Source of the DNA: Microbacterium sp. SORGH_AS_0428
GTDB lineage: Bacteria; Actinomycetota; Actinomycetes; Actinomycetales; Microbacteriaceae
DNA: 64,000 bases
Direction: 5' to 3'
NCBI RefSeq assembly: GCF_031453615.1
Contig: NZ_JAVIZT010000001.1
Location: forward strand, 2,728,001 to 2,792,000
Made by a program: the position numbers and the translations under genes. This document shows positions 1 through 9,643 of this stretch, one piece after another. The number at the start of each line of letters is the position of its first letter. Within the stretch, counting starts at the first letter, position 1. The notes under the pieces are model-generated. The model saw nothing but the letters and a program-made list of their open reading frames with translations. It was not told the DNA's origin and did not search any database.

Positions 1-585
1 GTGCTCCACCTCGGCAACGGCGCGTCGATCACCGCCATCGACGGTGGGCATTCGGTCGAGACGTCAATGGGGCTCACCCCGCTCGAGGGGCTCGTGATGG
101 GCACCCGCTCGGGCGATCTGGACCCGTCGATCCTGCTCGTGCTGGCTCGACGCGAAGAGATGTCCCCGGCAGAGCTCGACGCGTTCCTGAACAAGAGCAG
201 CGGGATGCTGGGGCTCGCCGGCGTCTCGGACATGCGCGACATCGAGGACCGCCGCGAGGCCGGTGACGGACCCGCGTCGCTCGCCTTCGACGTGTACATC
301 CATCGCCTGCGCGCCTACATCGGCTCCTACATCGCGCAGCTCGGCGGCGTCGACGTGATCTCGTTCACGGCGGGCGTCGGCGAGAACTCTCCCCTCATCC
401 GCGCCGCGGCGCTGGAGACGCTCGGTTTCCTCGGCGTCGAGCTGGATGCGGCCGCCAACGAGGAGCGACGCAAGGGCATCCGGACCATCTCCACCCCGGA
501 CTCGTCGGTGACCGTGCTCGTGGTGCCCACGAACGAGGAGCTGGAGATCGCGCGGCAGGCGCTCGCCGTCGCCCGCGTCGCCTGA
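1..585 (+). CDS. ackA: Acetate kinase, C-terminal part (5' end outside window)
   Basis: Acetate kinase makes acetyl phosphate and ADP from acetate and ATP, or runs in reverse for substrate-level ATP synthesis. The 194 visible residues are the second half of the ASKHA fold: HLGNGAS phosphate motif at the very start, GLTPLEGLVMGTRSGDLDPS, and FTAGVGENSP near residue 120 (adenosine motif), which are diagnostic for AckA. Full-length AckA is about 400 residues, so about half lies upstream. The GTG at base 1 is an internal valine codon, not a start. A pta gene would be expected upstream in Actinobacteria but cannot be seen here. Confidence 0.95.
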   Translation: MLHLGNGASITAIDGGHSVETSMGLTPLEGLVMGTRSGDLDPSILLVLARREEMSPAELDAFLNKSSGMLGLAGVSDMRDIEDRREAGDGPASLAFDVYIHRLRAYIGSYIAQLGGVDVISFTAGVGENSPLIRAAALETLGFLGVELDAAANEERRKGIRTISTPDSSVTVLVVPTNEELEIARQALAVARVA

Positions 586-658
586 GCCCGCGACACCGAC
601 GCGTAACCTGCCGCGACTACGCTGGGTGCGCCCGGTCGAGCGCAACTTTGGAGGCTTC

Positions 659-1384
659 GTGACCGACCTGCCCGATCTGTCTTCCTACGACGCCGTGCTC
701 TTCGACCTCGACGGGGTGCTCACCCCGACGGCCGAGGTGCACATGCACGCCTGGCAGACGATGTTCGAGGAGCTGTTCGCGGCGTGGGGCATCACCCCGC
801 CCTACACGGAGCAGGACTACTTCCTGCATCTGGACGGCAAGAAGCGTTATGACGGCGTCGCGAGCCTGCTGCGCTCGCGCGACGTCGAGGTGCCGTGGGG
901 CGAGCCAGACGACGATCCCTCCGAGGACACCGTGTGCGGCATCGGCAACCGGAAGAACGAGGTCTTCGCCAGGGTGCTGCGCAGTGAGGGGATCGCGCCG
1001 TACCCCGGCTCCCTGCGCCTGGTCGATCAGCTCCGCGAGCGGGGCGTGCCCGTCGCCGTGGTCTCCAGCTCCAAGAACGCGGAAGAGGTGCTCGCCGCCG
1101 CGGGCATCCGCGACCGGTTCGCCGTCGTGATGGACGGCGTGGTCGCCGAGCGCGAGAACCTCGCGTCCAAGCCCGCGCCCGACGTGTTCCTCGGCGGTGC
1201 GCGGATGCTGGGGGTCGCTCCCGCCCGCAGCGCCGCCGTCGAAGACGCGCTGAGCGGCGCCGCGTCCGCCCAGGCTGCGGGTTACGCCCTCGTCGTGGGC
1301 GTCGATCGCGGCGTCGGCGCCGAGGCGCTGCGCGCCGCCGGTGCGGATGTGGTCGTCGACGACCTCGCCGCCTTCGTAGACTGA
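659..1384 (+). CDS. HAD-superfamily beta-phosphoglucomutase-like protein
   Basis: 241 residues. The N-terminal LFDLDGVLTPTAEVHMHAW places the nucleophile and acid/base aspartates at D16 and D18, followed by the substrate-loop Thr/His region as in beta-phosphoglucomutase. VVSSSKN (Ser motif) and SKPAPDVF (Lys motif) follow, then the ED metal site. I chose GTG 659 because GGAGG lies at 650-654; an upstream in-frame start at 626 has no ribosome site. The next gene is a GH65 phosphorylase, and HAD beta-PGM genes sit beside GH65 genes in many bacteria (M. tuberculosis Rv3400-Rv3401), where the mutase turns the released beta-glucose-1-phosphate into glucose-6-phosphate. A generic sugar phosphatase is the alternative. 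Confidence 0.85.
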   Translation: MTDLPDLSSYDAVLFDLDGVLTPTAEVHMHAWQTMFEELFAAWGITPPYTEQDYFLHLDGKKRYDGVASLLRSRDVEVPWGEPDDDPSEDTVCGIGNRKNEVFARVLRSEGIAPYPGSLRLVDQLRERGVPVAVVSSSKNAEEVLAAAGIRDRFAVVMDGVVAERENLASKPAPDVFLGGARMLGVAPARSAAVEDALSGAASAQAAGYALVVGVDRGVGAEALRAAGADVVVDDLAAFVD

Positions 1385-1460
1385 GCCGGTTCTGTCGCGA
1401 TACCCGATCGCACCTCCCTCACCCGAATCCCCGGCCGTGTCATCGGCGGAAGGCATGTTC

Positions 1461-3986
1461 ATGATCGATAGAGACCGATTCCCGGTCGACCCGTGGCGAC
1501 TCGTCGAGCGCTCGTTCGACATCGACGAGGCGGGCGTCACCGAGACGCTGTTCACCGTGGGCAACGGATATCTGGGGCTGCGGGGGAACCAGCCCGAAGG
1601 GCGCTTCGGCCACGAGCAGGGAACCTTCATCAACGGCTTCCACGAGGTGTTCCCGATCCGTCACGCCGAGCAGGCGTACGGGTTCGCCGAAGTCGGCCAG
1701 ACGATCATCAACGCCCCCGACGCCAAGGTCATGCGCGTCTACGTCGACGACGAGCCGCTCTCGTTCGATCTCGCCGAGATCCTCGAGTACGAGCGCATCC
1801 TCGACCTGCGCGATGGGGTCCTGCGTCGCCACCTGCTCTGGCGTACGCCCTCCGGCAAAGAGGTGCGCATCGACTTCGAGCGCATGGTGTCGTTCGAGGA
1901 GAAGCACCTCGCGCTGATGAGCATCGAGGTCACGGTGCTCAACGCCGACGCCCCCGTGACCATCAGCTGCCAGCTCGTGAACCGCCAGGACGGCGAGGAC
2001 GTGTACGGCGGCCGCCCCGCGAGCAAGCTCAAAGCCGGCTTCGACCCGCGCCGCGCCGAGCGCATCGAGGAGCGGGTGCTGCAGCCGCAGGAGTTCTGGC
2101 AGGACGGCGCGCGCTCCGTGCTCAGCTACAAGGTGACGCACTCGGAGATGACCCTCGCCGTCGCGGCCGACCACATCGTCGAGACGGCGAACGAGTACAC
2201 GGCGCGCACCCTCATCCAGCCCGACATCGCCAAGAACGTGTTCCGCGTGCAGGCGAAGGCCGGTGTTCCCGTCAAGGTCACCAAGCTCGTGAGCTACCAC
2301 ACCTCGCGCGGCGTGCCTGCGGCCGAGCTCGTCGACCGGTGCCGCCGCACCCTCGACCGCGCCCGCCAGGAGGGCGTGGCGACGCAGTACGCCGTGCAGC
2401 GGGCCTGGCTCGACGCCTTCTGGGACCGCTCCGACGTGCGCATCGCCGGTCACGACGACCTGCAGCAGGCCACGCGCTGGTGCCTCTTCCAGCTCGCACA
2501 GGCCGCGGCTCGCGCCGACGGGCTGGGGGTGCCCGCCAAGGGTGTCTCGGGCTCCGGATACAGCGGGCACTACTTCTGGGACACCGAGGTGTACGTGCTG
2601 CCCTTCCTCACGTACACGAGCCCGCACTGGGCGCGCAACGCCCTGCGGATGCGGGTGCACATGCTCCCCGACGCCCGTCGTCGCGCGTTCCAGCTCAACG
2701 AGGCGGGCGCGCTGTTCCCGTGGCGCACGATCAACGGCGAGGAGGCCTCGGCCTACTACGCCGCCGGAACCGCGCAGTACCACATCAACGCCGACGTGAG
2801 TTTCGCGCTCGCCAAGTACGTGCGCGCCACCGGCGACGTCGACTTCCTCTACCGCGAGGCGGTCGACATCGCGGTCGAGACCGCGCGGCTGTGGAACTCG
2901 CTCGGGTTCTGGCGCGACGAGGTCGACGGTGCGGACTCGTTCCACATCCACGGCGTCACCGGTCCCGACGAGTACACGACGGTCGTCAACGACAACCTCT
3001 TCACGAACGTCATGGCGCGCTTCAACCTGCGCTTCGCAGCCCGCACCGTGCGCGAGATGGAGCTCGCCGCTCCCGAGGCGTACCGCCTCATGGCCGACCG
3101 GCTGGGACTGGACCCGGAGGAGCCGGAGATCTGGGAGAAGGCGGCCGATGCGATGCACATCCCCTTCAGCCCGGCGCTCGGCATCCATCCGCAGGACGCC
3201 GTGTTCCTCGAGCGCGAGGTGTGGGACCTGGAGAACACCCCCGACGAGCAGCGTCCGCTGCTGCTGCACTTCCACCCGCTCGTGATCTACCGCTACCAGG
3301 TGCTGAAGCAGGCGGATGTGGTGCTCGCGCTGTTCCTGCAGGGCAACCACTTCACCGAGGCGGAGAAGCTCGCCGACTTCCAGTACTACGACCCGCTGAC
3401 CACCGGCGACTCGACCCTGTCGGGCGTCGTGCAGTCGATCCTGGCGGCGGAGGTCGGCTACCAGGACCTCGCGCTGGAGTACTTCCTGGACTCGATCTTC
3501 GTGGACCTCGCCGACCTCCACAACAACGCGGCGGACGGTGTGCACGTCGCCTCCGCGGGCGGCGTGTGGGCGTCGCTGGTCTCCGGCTTCGGCGGGATGC
3601 GCGACCACTACGGCGAGCTCACGTTCGACCCGCGGCTGCCCGCCGCGTGGCCCGAGCTCTCCTACGCGCTCACGTGGCACGCGTCGCACCTGGACATCAC
3701 GCTGCGCCGTGAGGAGATGATCGTGCGCAACCGCGCCGGGGGAGAGGACGTCGCCTTCTCCGTGCGCGGTACCGCCTACACGATCTCCCCCGACGAGGAG
3801 CTCGTCGTGCCGCTGGCCACGCAGGGTCCCGTGCGCGCAGGGCGGCCGACGCTGCAGATGTTCGCGGATGTGAGGCTCGAGGACGGCACGCTGCTGTCGG
3901 CATCCGTGCCCACGCTCACCGCTTCGCTGCCCGTCGTGACCGGGCCCACGCTCATCGGCGACGACCAGGCGCACTTCGATGCCTGA
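1461..3986 (+). CDS. Glycoside hydrolase family 65 disaccharide phosphorylase
   Basis: 841 residues with the GH65 layout: N-terminal beta-sandwich (TVGNGYLGLRGN near residue 30), (alpha/alpha)6 barrel and small C-terminal beta domain. The general-acid glutamate is in GVTGPDEY at about E504, and the Ser-rich DSTLSGVVQ stretch corresponds to the phosphate-binding region, so it should act by phosphorolysis with inversion and release beta-glucose-1-phosphate. Substrate (maltose, trehalose or kojibiose) cannot be told from sequence by eye. Of several in-frame starts (1437, 1455, 1461), ATG 1461 has GGAAGG seven bases upstream. It follows the beta-PGM-like gene by 76 bases, probably one operon. No signal peptide, so cytoplasmic. 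Confidence 0.9.
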   Translation: MIDRDRFPVDPWRLVERSFDIDEAGVTETLFTVGNGYLGLRGNQPEGRFGHEQGTFINGFHEVFPIRHAEQAYGFAEVGQTIINAPDAKVMRVYVDDEPLSFDLAEILEYERILDLRDGVLRRHLLWRTPSGKEVRIDFERMVSFEEKHLALMSIEVTVLNADAPVTISCQLVNRQDGEDVYGGRPASKLKAGFDPRRAERIEERVLQPQEFWQDGARSVLSYKVTHSEMTLAVAADHIVETANEYTARTLIQPDIAKNVFRVQAKAGVPVKVTKLVSYHTSRGVPAAELVDRCRRTLDRARQEGVATQYAVQRAWLDAFWDRSDVRIAGHDDLQQATRWCLFQLAQAAARADGLGVPAKGVSGSGYSGHYFWDTEVYVLPFLTYTSPHWARNALRMRVHMLPDARRRAFQLNEAGALFPWRTINGEEASAYYAAGTAQYHINADVSFALAKYVRATGDVDFLYREAVDIAVETARLWNSLGFWRDEVDGADSFHIHGVTGPDEYTTVVNDNLFTNVMARFNLRFAARTVREMELAAPEAYRLMADRLGLDPEEPEIWEKAADAMHIPFSPALGIHPQDAVFLEREVWDLENTPDEQRPLLLHFHPLVIYRYQVLKQADVVLALFLQGNHFTEAEKLADFQYYDPLTTGDSTLSGVVQSILAAEVGYQDLALEYFLDSIFVDLADLHNNAADGVHVASAGGVWASLVSGFGGMRDHYGELTFDPRLPAAWPELSYALTWHASHLDITLRREEMIVRNRAGGEDVAFSVRGTAYTISPDEELVVPLATQGPVRAGRPTLQMFADVRLEDGTLLSASVPTLTASLPVVTGPTLIGDDQAHFDA

Positions 3987-3987
3987 C

Positions 3988-4027
3988 CCGACGTCGCGGC
4001 GGGCGAACGCACCCGCCGCGACGTCGG
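3988..4027 (+). terminator. Hairpin terminator after the GH65 gene
   Basis: A perfect 16-bp stem (3988-4003 with 4012-4027) with an 8-base loop begins at the end of the GH65 gene and finishes 22 bases before dnaX. There is no T run, which is usual for actinobacterial terminators. It likely separates the sugar operon from dnaX-recR. Confidence 0.6.
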
Positions 4028-4049
4028 TGGCACGCCGTAGGCTACTGGG

Positions 4050-6152
4050 GTGACCACAGCCCTCTACCGCCGGTACCGTCCCGAGGCGTTCGGTGAGATG
4101 ATCGGGCAGTCCCAGGTGACCGACCCGCTCATGACGGCCCTGCGCGGCGACCGCATCGGCCACGCCTACCTCTTCTCCGGCCCCCGCGGATGCGGCAAGA
4201 CGACGAGCGCCCGCATCCTCGCGCGCTGCCTGAACTGCGCCGAGGGTCCCACCGACACCCCGTGCGGCACGTGCGACAGCTGTGTCGAGCTCGGCCGCGG
4301 CGGCGGCGGATCCCTCGACGTCGTCGAGATCGACGCGGCCAGCCACAACGGTGTCGATGACGCGCGCGATCTGCGCGAGCGGGCGATCTTCGCCCCGGCT
4401 CGCGACCGGTTCAAGATCTTCATCCTCGACGAGGCGCACATGGTCACCCCGCAGGGGTTCAACGCGCTGCTGAAGCTCGTCGAGGAGCCGCCCGCGCACG
4501 TCAAGTTCATCTTCGCCACGACCGAGCCCGAGAAGGTCATCGGCACCATCCGCTCGCGCACCCACCACTATCCGTTCCGGCTGGTTCCGCCCGCGGCGAT
4601 GCTCGAGTACGTGCAGCACATGTGCGAGACCGAGGGCGTCTCGGTCGAGCCCGGGGTGCTGCCGCTGGTCGTCCGCGCGGGCGGCGGGTCGCCGCGAGAC
4701 ACGCTGTCGCTGCTCGACCAGCTCATCGCCGGATCCGAGAATGCGGCGATCGGCTACGAGCGTGCGGTCGCCCTCCTGGGCTACACGCACGCCGAACTGC
4801 TCGACGAGGTCGTCACCGCCTTCGGCGACCTCGACGCCGCCTCCGCGTTCGCCGCCGTCGACCGGGTCGTTCAGACCGGGCAGGACCCGCGGCGTTTCGT
4901 CGAAGACCTGCTCGAGCGTCTTCGCGATCTCATCGTCATCGCCGCCACCGGTGCGGGTGCGTCCGCCGTGCTGCGCGGCATCCCGTCCGACGAGCTCGAG
5001 CGCATGTCGCGTCAGGCCGAGATCATCGGCACCGCGCGCCTCTCGCGCACCGCCGACATCGTCGTGGCCGCCCTCGACGAGATGTCGGGAGCCACCTCGC
5101 CGCGCCTCCAGCTGGAGCTCATGGTCGCCCGGGTCCTCGCGAACGCTCCCACCGTCGGTGCGGCTCCCGCCGCCCCCGCGGCGGCGCGTCCCGCCTCGGC
5201 TGCCCCGGCCGTCGCCCCCCGCGCGGCCGAGCCCGCGGCCGTGCCGGTTCCGCCGGCGCCCGTGCCGGTCGCAGAGCCCGCCCCCGCCCCGTCCGCGCCT
5301 GAGACGCCTGCTCCGTCCGCCCCCGTCGCCGAGTCGGCGCCGCAGGCCGCGCCCGCGGTCGACGTTCCTGCGGGCCCCGTCACGGTGCAACGACTGCGTG
5401 ACGCGTGGCCCGAGGTCCTCGGCCGCCTCGAGACCATCAGCCGCAGCTCGTGGCTGATCGCGACGGCGGCTCGCGTCGCGGCGCTCGAGGGCGACATCCT
5501 CACCCTCAGCTTCCGAAGCCAGAGCGACATCGCTGCGTTCAAGAAGCGCACGGCGGGTGCCGGACCCAGCGAAGATCTCCGCCAGGCGATCCAGGGCGTG
5601 CTGGGCATCCGGGTCAAGTACATCGCGCGCCACGACCAGGACACCGACCCCGCCCCGTCCTCGGATGCGGCTCCCGCCGCGCCGTCCGCGCCGCCGCGCG
5701 CGGAACCGCCCGCTGCGCCGGCCGAGCGCCCGGGTCCTGCTCGTGCGTCTTCCGCGGCTCCGGTCACCGAGTGGGCCGTGGCACCGATCCCCGCCTCGGA
5801 TGCGGGGGAGTCGCCCGCGGCGCCCGTCGCCCAGCTGGCCGTCGACGAGGAGCCCGAAGACGCCCAGGCGTCCGCGACGCGCACGCTGACGGTGGCGCCG
5901 CCCGCGGGGGCCGTGCTGCCCGCCGCCGAGGTCGCGACCTCGTTCGAGCCGGAAGAGCCGGTCGATCCGGCGGACGAAGAGATGTACCCGACGGATGTGG
6001 CGGCCATCCCGCCCGTCGTCCCGCCGCCCGCGCCCGCGCGCTCCGCGCCGGCCGACGGCATCCAGCGCTACGGCGAGGCCGTGGTGCGCCAGGTGCTCGA
6101 CGCCCGCTTCGTGCGTGAAGAGCCCTACCAGCAGCCGACGAGGTTCTCCTGA
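4050..6152 (+). CDS. dnaX: DNA polymerase III subunits gamma/tau
   Basis: Clamp-loader ATPase of the replisome. 700 residues: AAA+ domain with Walker [10 protein letters not shown] at 44-52, the Cys4 zinc module (CLNC...CGTCDSC, about 58-78), Walker B FILDEAH, and the SRC-like region with sensor motifs ([11 protein letters not shown] near 213-223). After about residue 365 comes a long Ala/Pro-rich linker, a folded segment at about 450-530 (tau domain III-like), and another Pro/Ala-rich stretch, ending with a conserved-looking tail. Starts at GTG 4050. Overlaps recR by one base, a very common bacterial pair. I see no slippery A-rich frameshift signal for a short gamma form. Confidence 0.96.
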   Translation: MTTALYRRYRPEAFGEMIGQSQVTDPLMTALRGDRIGHAYLFSGPRGCGKTTSARILARCLNCAEGPTDTPCGTCDSCVELGRGGGGSLDVVEIDAASHNGVDDARDLRERAIFAPARDRFKIFILDEAHMVTPQGFNALLKLVEEPPAHVKFIFATTEPEKVIGTIRSRTHHYPFRLVPPAAMLEYVQHMCETEGVSVEPGVLPLVVRAGGGSPRDTLSLLDQLIAGSENAAIGYERAVALLGYTHAELLDEVVTAFGDLDAASAFAAVDRVVQTGQDPRRFVEDLLERLRDLIVIAATGAGASAVLRGIPSDELERMSRQAEIIGTARLSRTADIVVAALDEMSGATSPRLQLELMVARVLANAPTVGAAPAAPAAARPASAAPAVAPRAAEPAAVPVPPAPVPVAEPAPAPSAPETPAPSAPVAESAPQAAPAVDVPAGPVTVQRLRDAWPEVLGRLETISRSSWLIATAARVAALEGDILTLSFRSQSDIAAFKKRTAGAGPSEDLRQAIQGVLGIRVKYIARHDQDTDPAPSSDAAPAAPSAPPRAEPPAAPAERPGPARASSAAPVTEWAVAPIPASDAGESPAAPVAQLAVDEEPEDAQASATRTLTVAPPAGAVLPAAEVATSFEPEEPVDPADEEMYPTDVAAIPPVVPPPAPARSAPADGIQRYGEAVVRQVLDARFVREEPYQQPTRFS

Positions 6153-6745
6153 TGTACGACGGCATCGTCCAGAACCTGATCGACGAGTTCGGCCGTCTGC
6201 CGGGGATCGGCCCGAAGTCCGCGCAGCGGATCACGTTCCACATCCTGCAGACGCCGAACTTCGACGTCTCCCAGCTCGCGCAGCTCCTCGTCGAGGTGCG
6301 CGAGAAGGTGCGCTTCTGCGAGATCTGCGGCAACGTGTCCGAGCAGGACCGCTGCGCGATCTGTCGGGATCCGCGACGCAACGAGACGCTCATCTGCGTC
6401 GTCGAAGACGCGAAGGACGTCGCGGCGATCGAACGCACCCGCGAGTTCCGCGGGCTCTACCACGTGCTCGGCGGTGCCATCAGCCCGATCGCGGGCGTCG
6501 GTCCCGACGACCTGCGCATCACGCAGCTCATGCAGCGCCTTGCCGACGGCACGGTGCAGGAGGTGATCCTCGCCACCAACCCGAACCTGGAGGGCGAGGC
6601 GACCGCGACCTACCTGAGCCGTCTGCTCACGACACTGTCGATCCGCGTGACCCGGCTCGCCTCCGGCCTGCCCGTCGGCGGCGACCTGGAGTACGCCGAC
6701 GAGGTGACGCTCGGACGGGCCTTCGAGGGCCGCCGCGCCATTTGA
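6152..6745 (+). CDS. recR: Recombination mediator RecR
   Basis: 197 residues. RecR acts with RecO and RecF to load RecA at gaps. Visible are the N-terminal helix-hairpin-helix ([15 protein letters not shown]), the four-cysteine zinc finger [16 protein letters not shown] at about residues 56-71, and the Toprim domain (CVVED...) through to a C-terminal [17 protein letters not shown] motif typical of the family. The ATG overlaps the dnaX stop codon (TGATG), so the two are translationally coupled. Length matches the family. Confidence 0.97.
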   Translation: MYDGIVQNLIDEFGRLPGIGPKSAQRITFHILQTPNFDVSQLAQLLVEVREKVRFCEICGNVSEQDRCAICRDPRRNETLICVVEDAKDVAAIERTREFRGLYHVLGGAISPIAGVGPDDLRITQLMQRLADGTVQEVILATNPNLEGEATATYLSRLLTTLSIRVTRLASGLPVGGDLEYADEVTLGRAFEGRRAI

Positions 6746-6755
6746 GCGACCGGCG

Positions 6756-8174
6756 TCAGCCGCTGCGTCCTGGCCCGTCGTAGCGTCGCAGCCTCGCGCG
6801 CGAGCGGGTCACACCCGACAGCGACGCCCGCACGGGCTGCCCGAGGTACAGGCCCAGTGACGCGCCGACGGCGAGGCTGATCCCGATGACGGCCGCGTTC
6901 ACGAGCGTCGCGAACCCGGTCATCATCACCGCGGTGTCGCCCGCGGACTCGACGACACCGAGAAGCCCGCGGAACACCGCGGCGCCCGGCACCATCGGCA
7001 GGATCGCCGCCGTCGTCACCGCCACCGACGGAACGTGGAGACGGAAGGCGATCACGATGCCCACGAAGCTCGCCACGAAGGCTCCGATGCCGCTCGCCGC
7101 GGCGACCTCCAGTCCCGCTGCGGAAGCGGCCGTGTAGCCGCCCCACGCGACCAGGCTCAGCAGCGCGCTCACGGCGACCACGCGTCCGCCGGCGCCGTTG
7201 AAGACGGCGACCGCGATCGCGATGATCGACGCGCCGACGAACTGCATGACCGGCGGCCCGAGCGGCAGGGCCGTGTCGGGCGGCTCCATCGCGAGTCCCA
7301 TCACCCGCACGGTCTCGAGCCCCGCGAGGATGCCGATCACGACGCCGATCGTCTGCGTGACGAGCTCCAGGATGCGGCCGGTGGCCGTCAGGGCGAAGCC
7401 GTCGATCGCGTCCTGCGCCGCTCCGACCACGGTGAGGCCCGCGAGCATGAGCACGATCCCGGCGGCCACGATGACAGAGGGGCGGATGTCGTCCGCGCCG
7501 GGGACGCCGAGCACCGCGAGAAAGCGGCTCATCGCCGCGATGACGGTGAGTACGAAGGCGCCGGCGACCTGGCTGAAGAAGTACGGCACGCGCGCCTTCG
7601 CGAGGGCGAACTGCGTGAGGGCGGCGCAGGCCGCCCCGGTGAACGCGAGTGCGATGAGCAGCCAGTTGGCGCCGAACATGACCGCGACACCGACCGCCAG
7701 TGCGCCCTGGGCCGTGATGACGGCGGCGGGCGGATAGCGGAACGGCGCGCGTCGGATGCGGCGCGCCGCCGTCTGTGCGTCATCCAGGCCCATTCCGGCG
7801 GAGATGTCGGCAAGGAGCGCCTGCAGCCGCATCAGCCGATCGTGGTCGGGGGTGCTGCCGCGCACGACGCGCAGGAGCGTGATTGGGCGGGCGGCGCCCG
7901 AGCGGTGGTAGGCCGCGGTGATCGAGTTGTACGTGACGTCCACGTGCACCGGTGTCAGGCCGTACACCTCGCACACGCGCACGATCGTCAGGGTGACCTC
8001 GCTCGCGGGAGCGCCCGCGACGAGCATCGTCTCGCCCATCCGTACCGCGAGATCCAGGATGCGGACGCTGAGGGCGTCGTCGACGACGGGGAGGAGATCC
8101 GTCGTGTCCACGGGCGGTTCCACGCGTCGGCGGGCGGGCCTGAAGAACCTCGGCAGGGCGGGGCGGGGGGACAT
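6756..8174 (-). CDS. ThrE-family threonine/serine exporter
   Basis: 472 residues; homologous to Corynebacterium ThrE, a secondary exporter of threonine and serine across the plasma membrane. The N-terminal half (about 35-190) is the DUF1212 domain with the family stretch VAGAPASEVT and VDVTYNSIT, and the C-terminal half is the DUF3815 domain; together they give about ten hydrophobic segments. Convergent with recR, only 10 bases between stop codons. It sits next to lysC and asd of the aspartate-amino acid pathway, which fits threonine export physiologically, although it is transcribed the other way. Confidence 0.85.
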   Translation of the reverse strand: MSPRPALPRFFRPARRRVEPPVDTTDLLPVVDDALSVRILDLAVRMGETMLVAGAPASEVTLTIVRVCEVYGLTPVHVDVTYNSITAAYHRSGAARPITLLRVVRGSTPDHDRLMRLQALLADISAGMGLDDAQTAARRIRRAPFRYPPAAVITAQGALAVGVAVMFGANWLLIALAFTGAACAALTQFALAKARVPYFFSQVAGAFVLTVIAAMSRFLAVLGVPGADDIRPSVIVAAGIVLMLAGLTVVGAAQDAIDGFALTATGRILELVTQTIGVVIGILAGLETVRVMGLAMEPPDTALPLGPPVMQFVGASIIAIAVAVFNGAGGRVVAVSALLSLVAWGGYTAASAAGLEVAAASGIGAFVASFVGIVIAFRLHVPSVAVTTAAILPMVPGAAVFRGLLGVVESAGDTAVMMTGFATLVNAAVIGISLAVGASLGLYLGQPVRASLSGVTRSRARLRRYDGPGRSG

Positions 8175-8350
8175 CGAGTGCGTCGGCCTCCGTGTCAGCG
8201 GTGTCCTCTCGAGCGTAACCGGCGAGCTCTGAGCCCGCCGTCACATGGCGGGGATGGAATGCCGGGCTGCCTAAGATGGAGCGTTGGACGCCGCATCCGA
8301 GCGTTCCATCGTCGTCGCGCCGGACACGGCGCATCCCCGGGAGCAGCACA

Positions 8351-9637
8351 GTGGCGTTGATCGTCCAGAAGTACGGCGGGTCGTCGGTCGCCGACGCCGA
8401 GAGCATCAAGCGCGTCGCGAAGCGCATCGTCGACACCCGTCGCGCCGGCCACGACGTCGTCGTGGCCGTCAGCGCGATGGGCGACACGACCGACGAGCTC
8501 CTCGACCTGGCGAACGAGGTGGCACCGATCCCCGCCCCCCGCGAGCTCGACATGCTGCTCTCCTCGGGCGAGCGCATCTCGATGGCGCTGCTGGCCATGG
8601 CGATCCACTCCATGGGCTTCGAGGCGCGCTCGTTCACCGGCAGCCAGGCCGGCATGATCACCGATGCCAAGCACGGCGCGGCCCGCATCGTCGATGTGAC
8701 CCCGGTGCGCCTGCGCGAAGCGCTGGACGAGGGGGCGATCGTCATCGTCGCCGGATTCCAGGGCTTCAACCGCGACACCCGCGACATCACGACCCTCGGC
8801 CGCGGCGGCTCCGACACCACAGCCGTCGCGCTGGCCGCAGCCCTGGGCGCCGACGTCTGCGAGATCTACAGCGACGTCGACGGCATCTTCACCGCAGACC
8901 CCCGTGTCGTCCCGCGCGCGAGGAAGCTCCCCGTCGTCTCGACGGAGGAGATGCTGGAACTCGCCGCCAACGGCGCGAAGGTGCTGTACATCCGCGCGGT
9001 CGAGTACGCGCGCCGTCACGGCGTCGTCATCCATGCGCGGTCGACCTTCAGTTCGAGCGAGGGCACCTACGTGCTCGACGCGCAGCAGCGTTCCGCCTAC
9101 ATCCCCGAGGGAGAAGCCATGGAAGAGCCGATCGTCGCCGGCGTCGCCACCGACCTCAGCCAGGCCAAGATCACCGTCATCGGTGTTCCGGACGTGCCCG
9201 GCAAGGCCGCGGAGATCTTCAAGATCGTCGCCAAGTCCGGTGCCAACGTCGACATGATCGTGCAGAACGTGTCGGCTGCAGCGACCGCCCGCACCGACAT
9301 CTCCTTCACTCTGCCCAAATCGGATGCCGCCGCCGCGCTGAAGGCTCTGGCGGCCGACCAGCTGGATGTCGGCTTCGAGGCGCTCGTGCACGACGACCAG
9401 ATCGGCAAACTGTCTGTCGTGGGTGCGGGTATGCGCACGAACTCGGGAGTCAGCGCGACCCTGTTCGAAGCGCTGAGCACGGCGGGCATCAACATCGAGA
9501 TGATCTCCACCTCGGAGATCCGCATCTCGGTCGTGCTGCGTGCCGACGACATCGCGGAGGCTGCGCGGGTCGTGCACACGGCCTACGGCCTCGACGGCGA
9601 GGGCGACGCGGTCGTCTACGCCGGCAGCGGGCGCTGA
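8351..9637 (+). CDS. lysC: Aspartate kinase
   Basis: 428 residues. Phosphorylates aspartate as the first step to lysine, threonine, methionine and diaminopimelate. N-terminal VQKYGGSS nucleotide motif, [13 protein letters not shown] and [13 protein letters not shown] in the catalytic domain, then two ACT domains after about residue 265 ([17 protein letters not shown] and [22 protein letters not shown]), as in the feedback-inhibited actinobacterial enzyme. An upstream in-frame start exists (8276), but GTG 8351 with GGGAG at 8339-8343 matches the family N-terminus. In Corynebacterium the beta subunit is made from an internal start in lysC; the methionine at about 9119 lies in the right region. 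asd lies 2.7 kb downstream, separated by an unrelated gene pair. Confidence 0.96.
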   Translation: MALIVQKYGGSSVADAESIKRVAKRIVDTRRAGHDVVVAVSAMGDTTDELLDLANEVAPIPAPRELDMLLSSGERISMALLAMAIHSMGFEARSFTGSQAGMITDAKHGAARIVDVTPVRLREALDEGAIVIVAGFQGFNRDTRDITTLGRGGSDTTAVALAAALGADVCEIYSDVDGIFTADPRVVPRARKLPVVSTEEMLELAANGAKVLYIRAVEYARRHGVVIHARSTFSSSEGTYVLDAQQRSAYIPEGEAMEEPIVAGVATDLSQAKITVIGVPDVPGKAAEIFKIVAKSGANVDMIVQNVSAAATARTDISFTLPKSDAAAALKALAADQLDVGFEALVHDDQIGKLSVVGAGMRTNSGVSATLFEALSTAGINIEMISTSEIRISVVLRADDIAEAARVVHTAYGLDGEGDAVVYAGSGR

Positions 9638-9643
9638 TCGGGC

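Noticed and set aside
3987..4049. SRP RNA (ffs) upstream of dnaX, as in some Actinobacteria
   Set aside because: Only 63 bases separate the genes, filled by a hairpin; no SRP Alu or GNAR-tetraloop structure.
1440..5633. Minus-strand open frame of 1397 codons
   Set aside because: Lies antisense to GH65 and dnaX, both certain; composition is Arg/Gly/Val-rich low-complexity typical of high-GC shadow frames.
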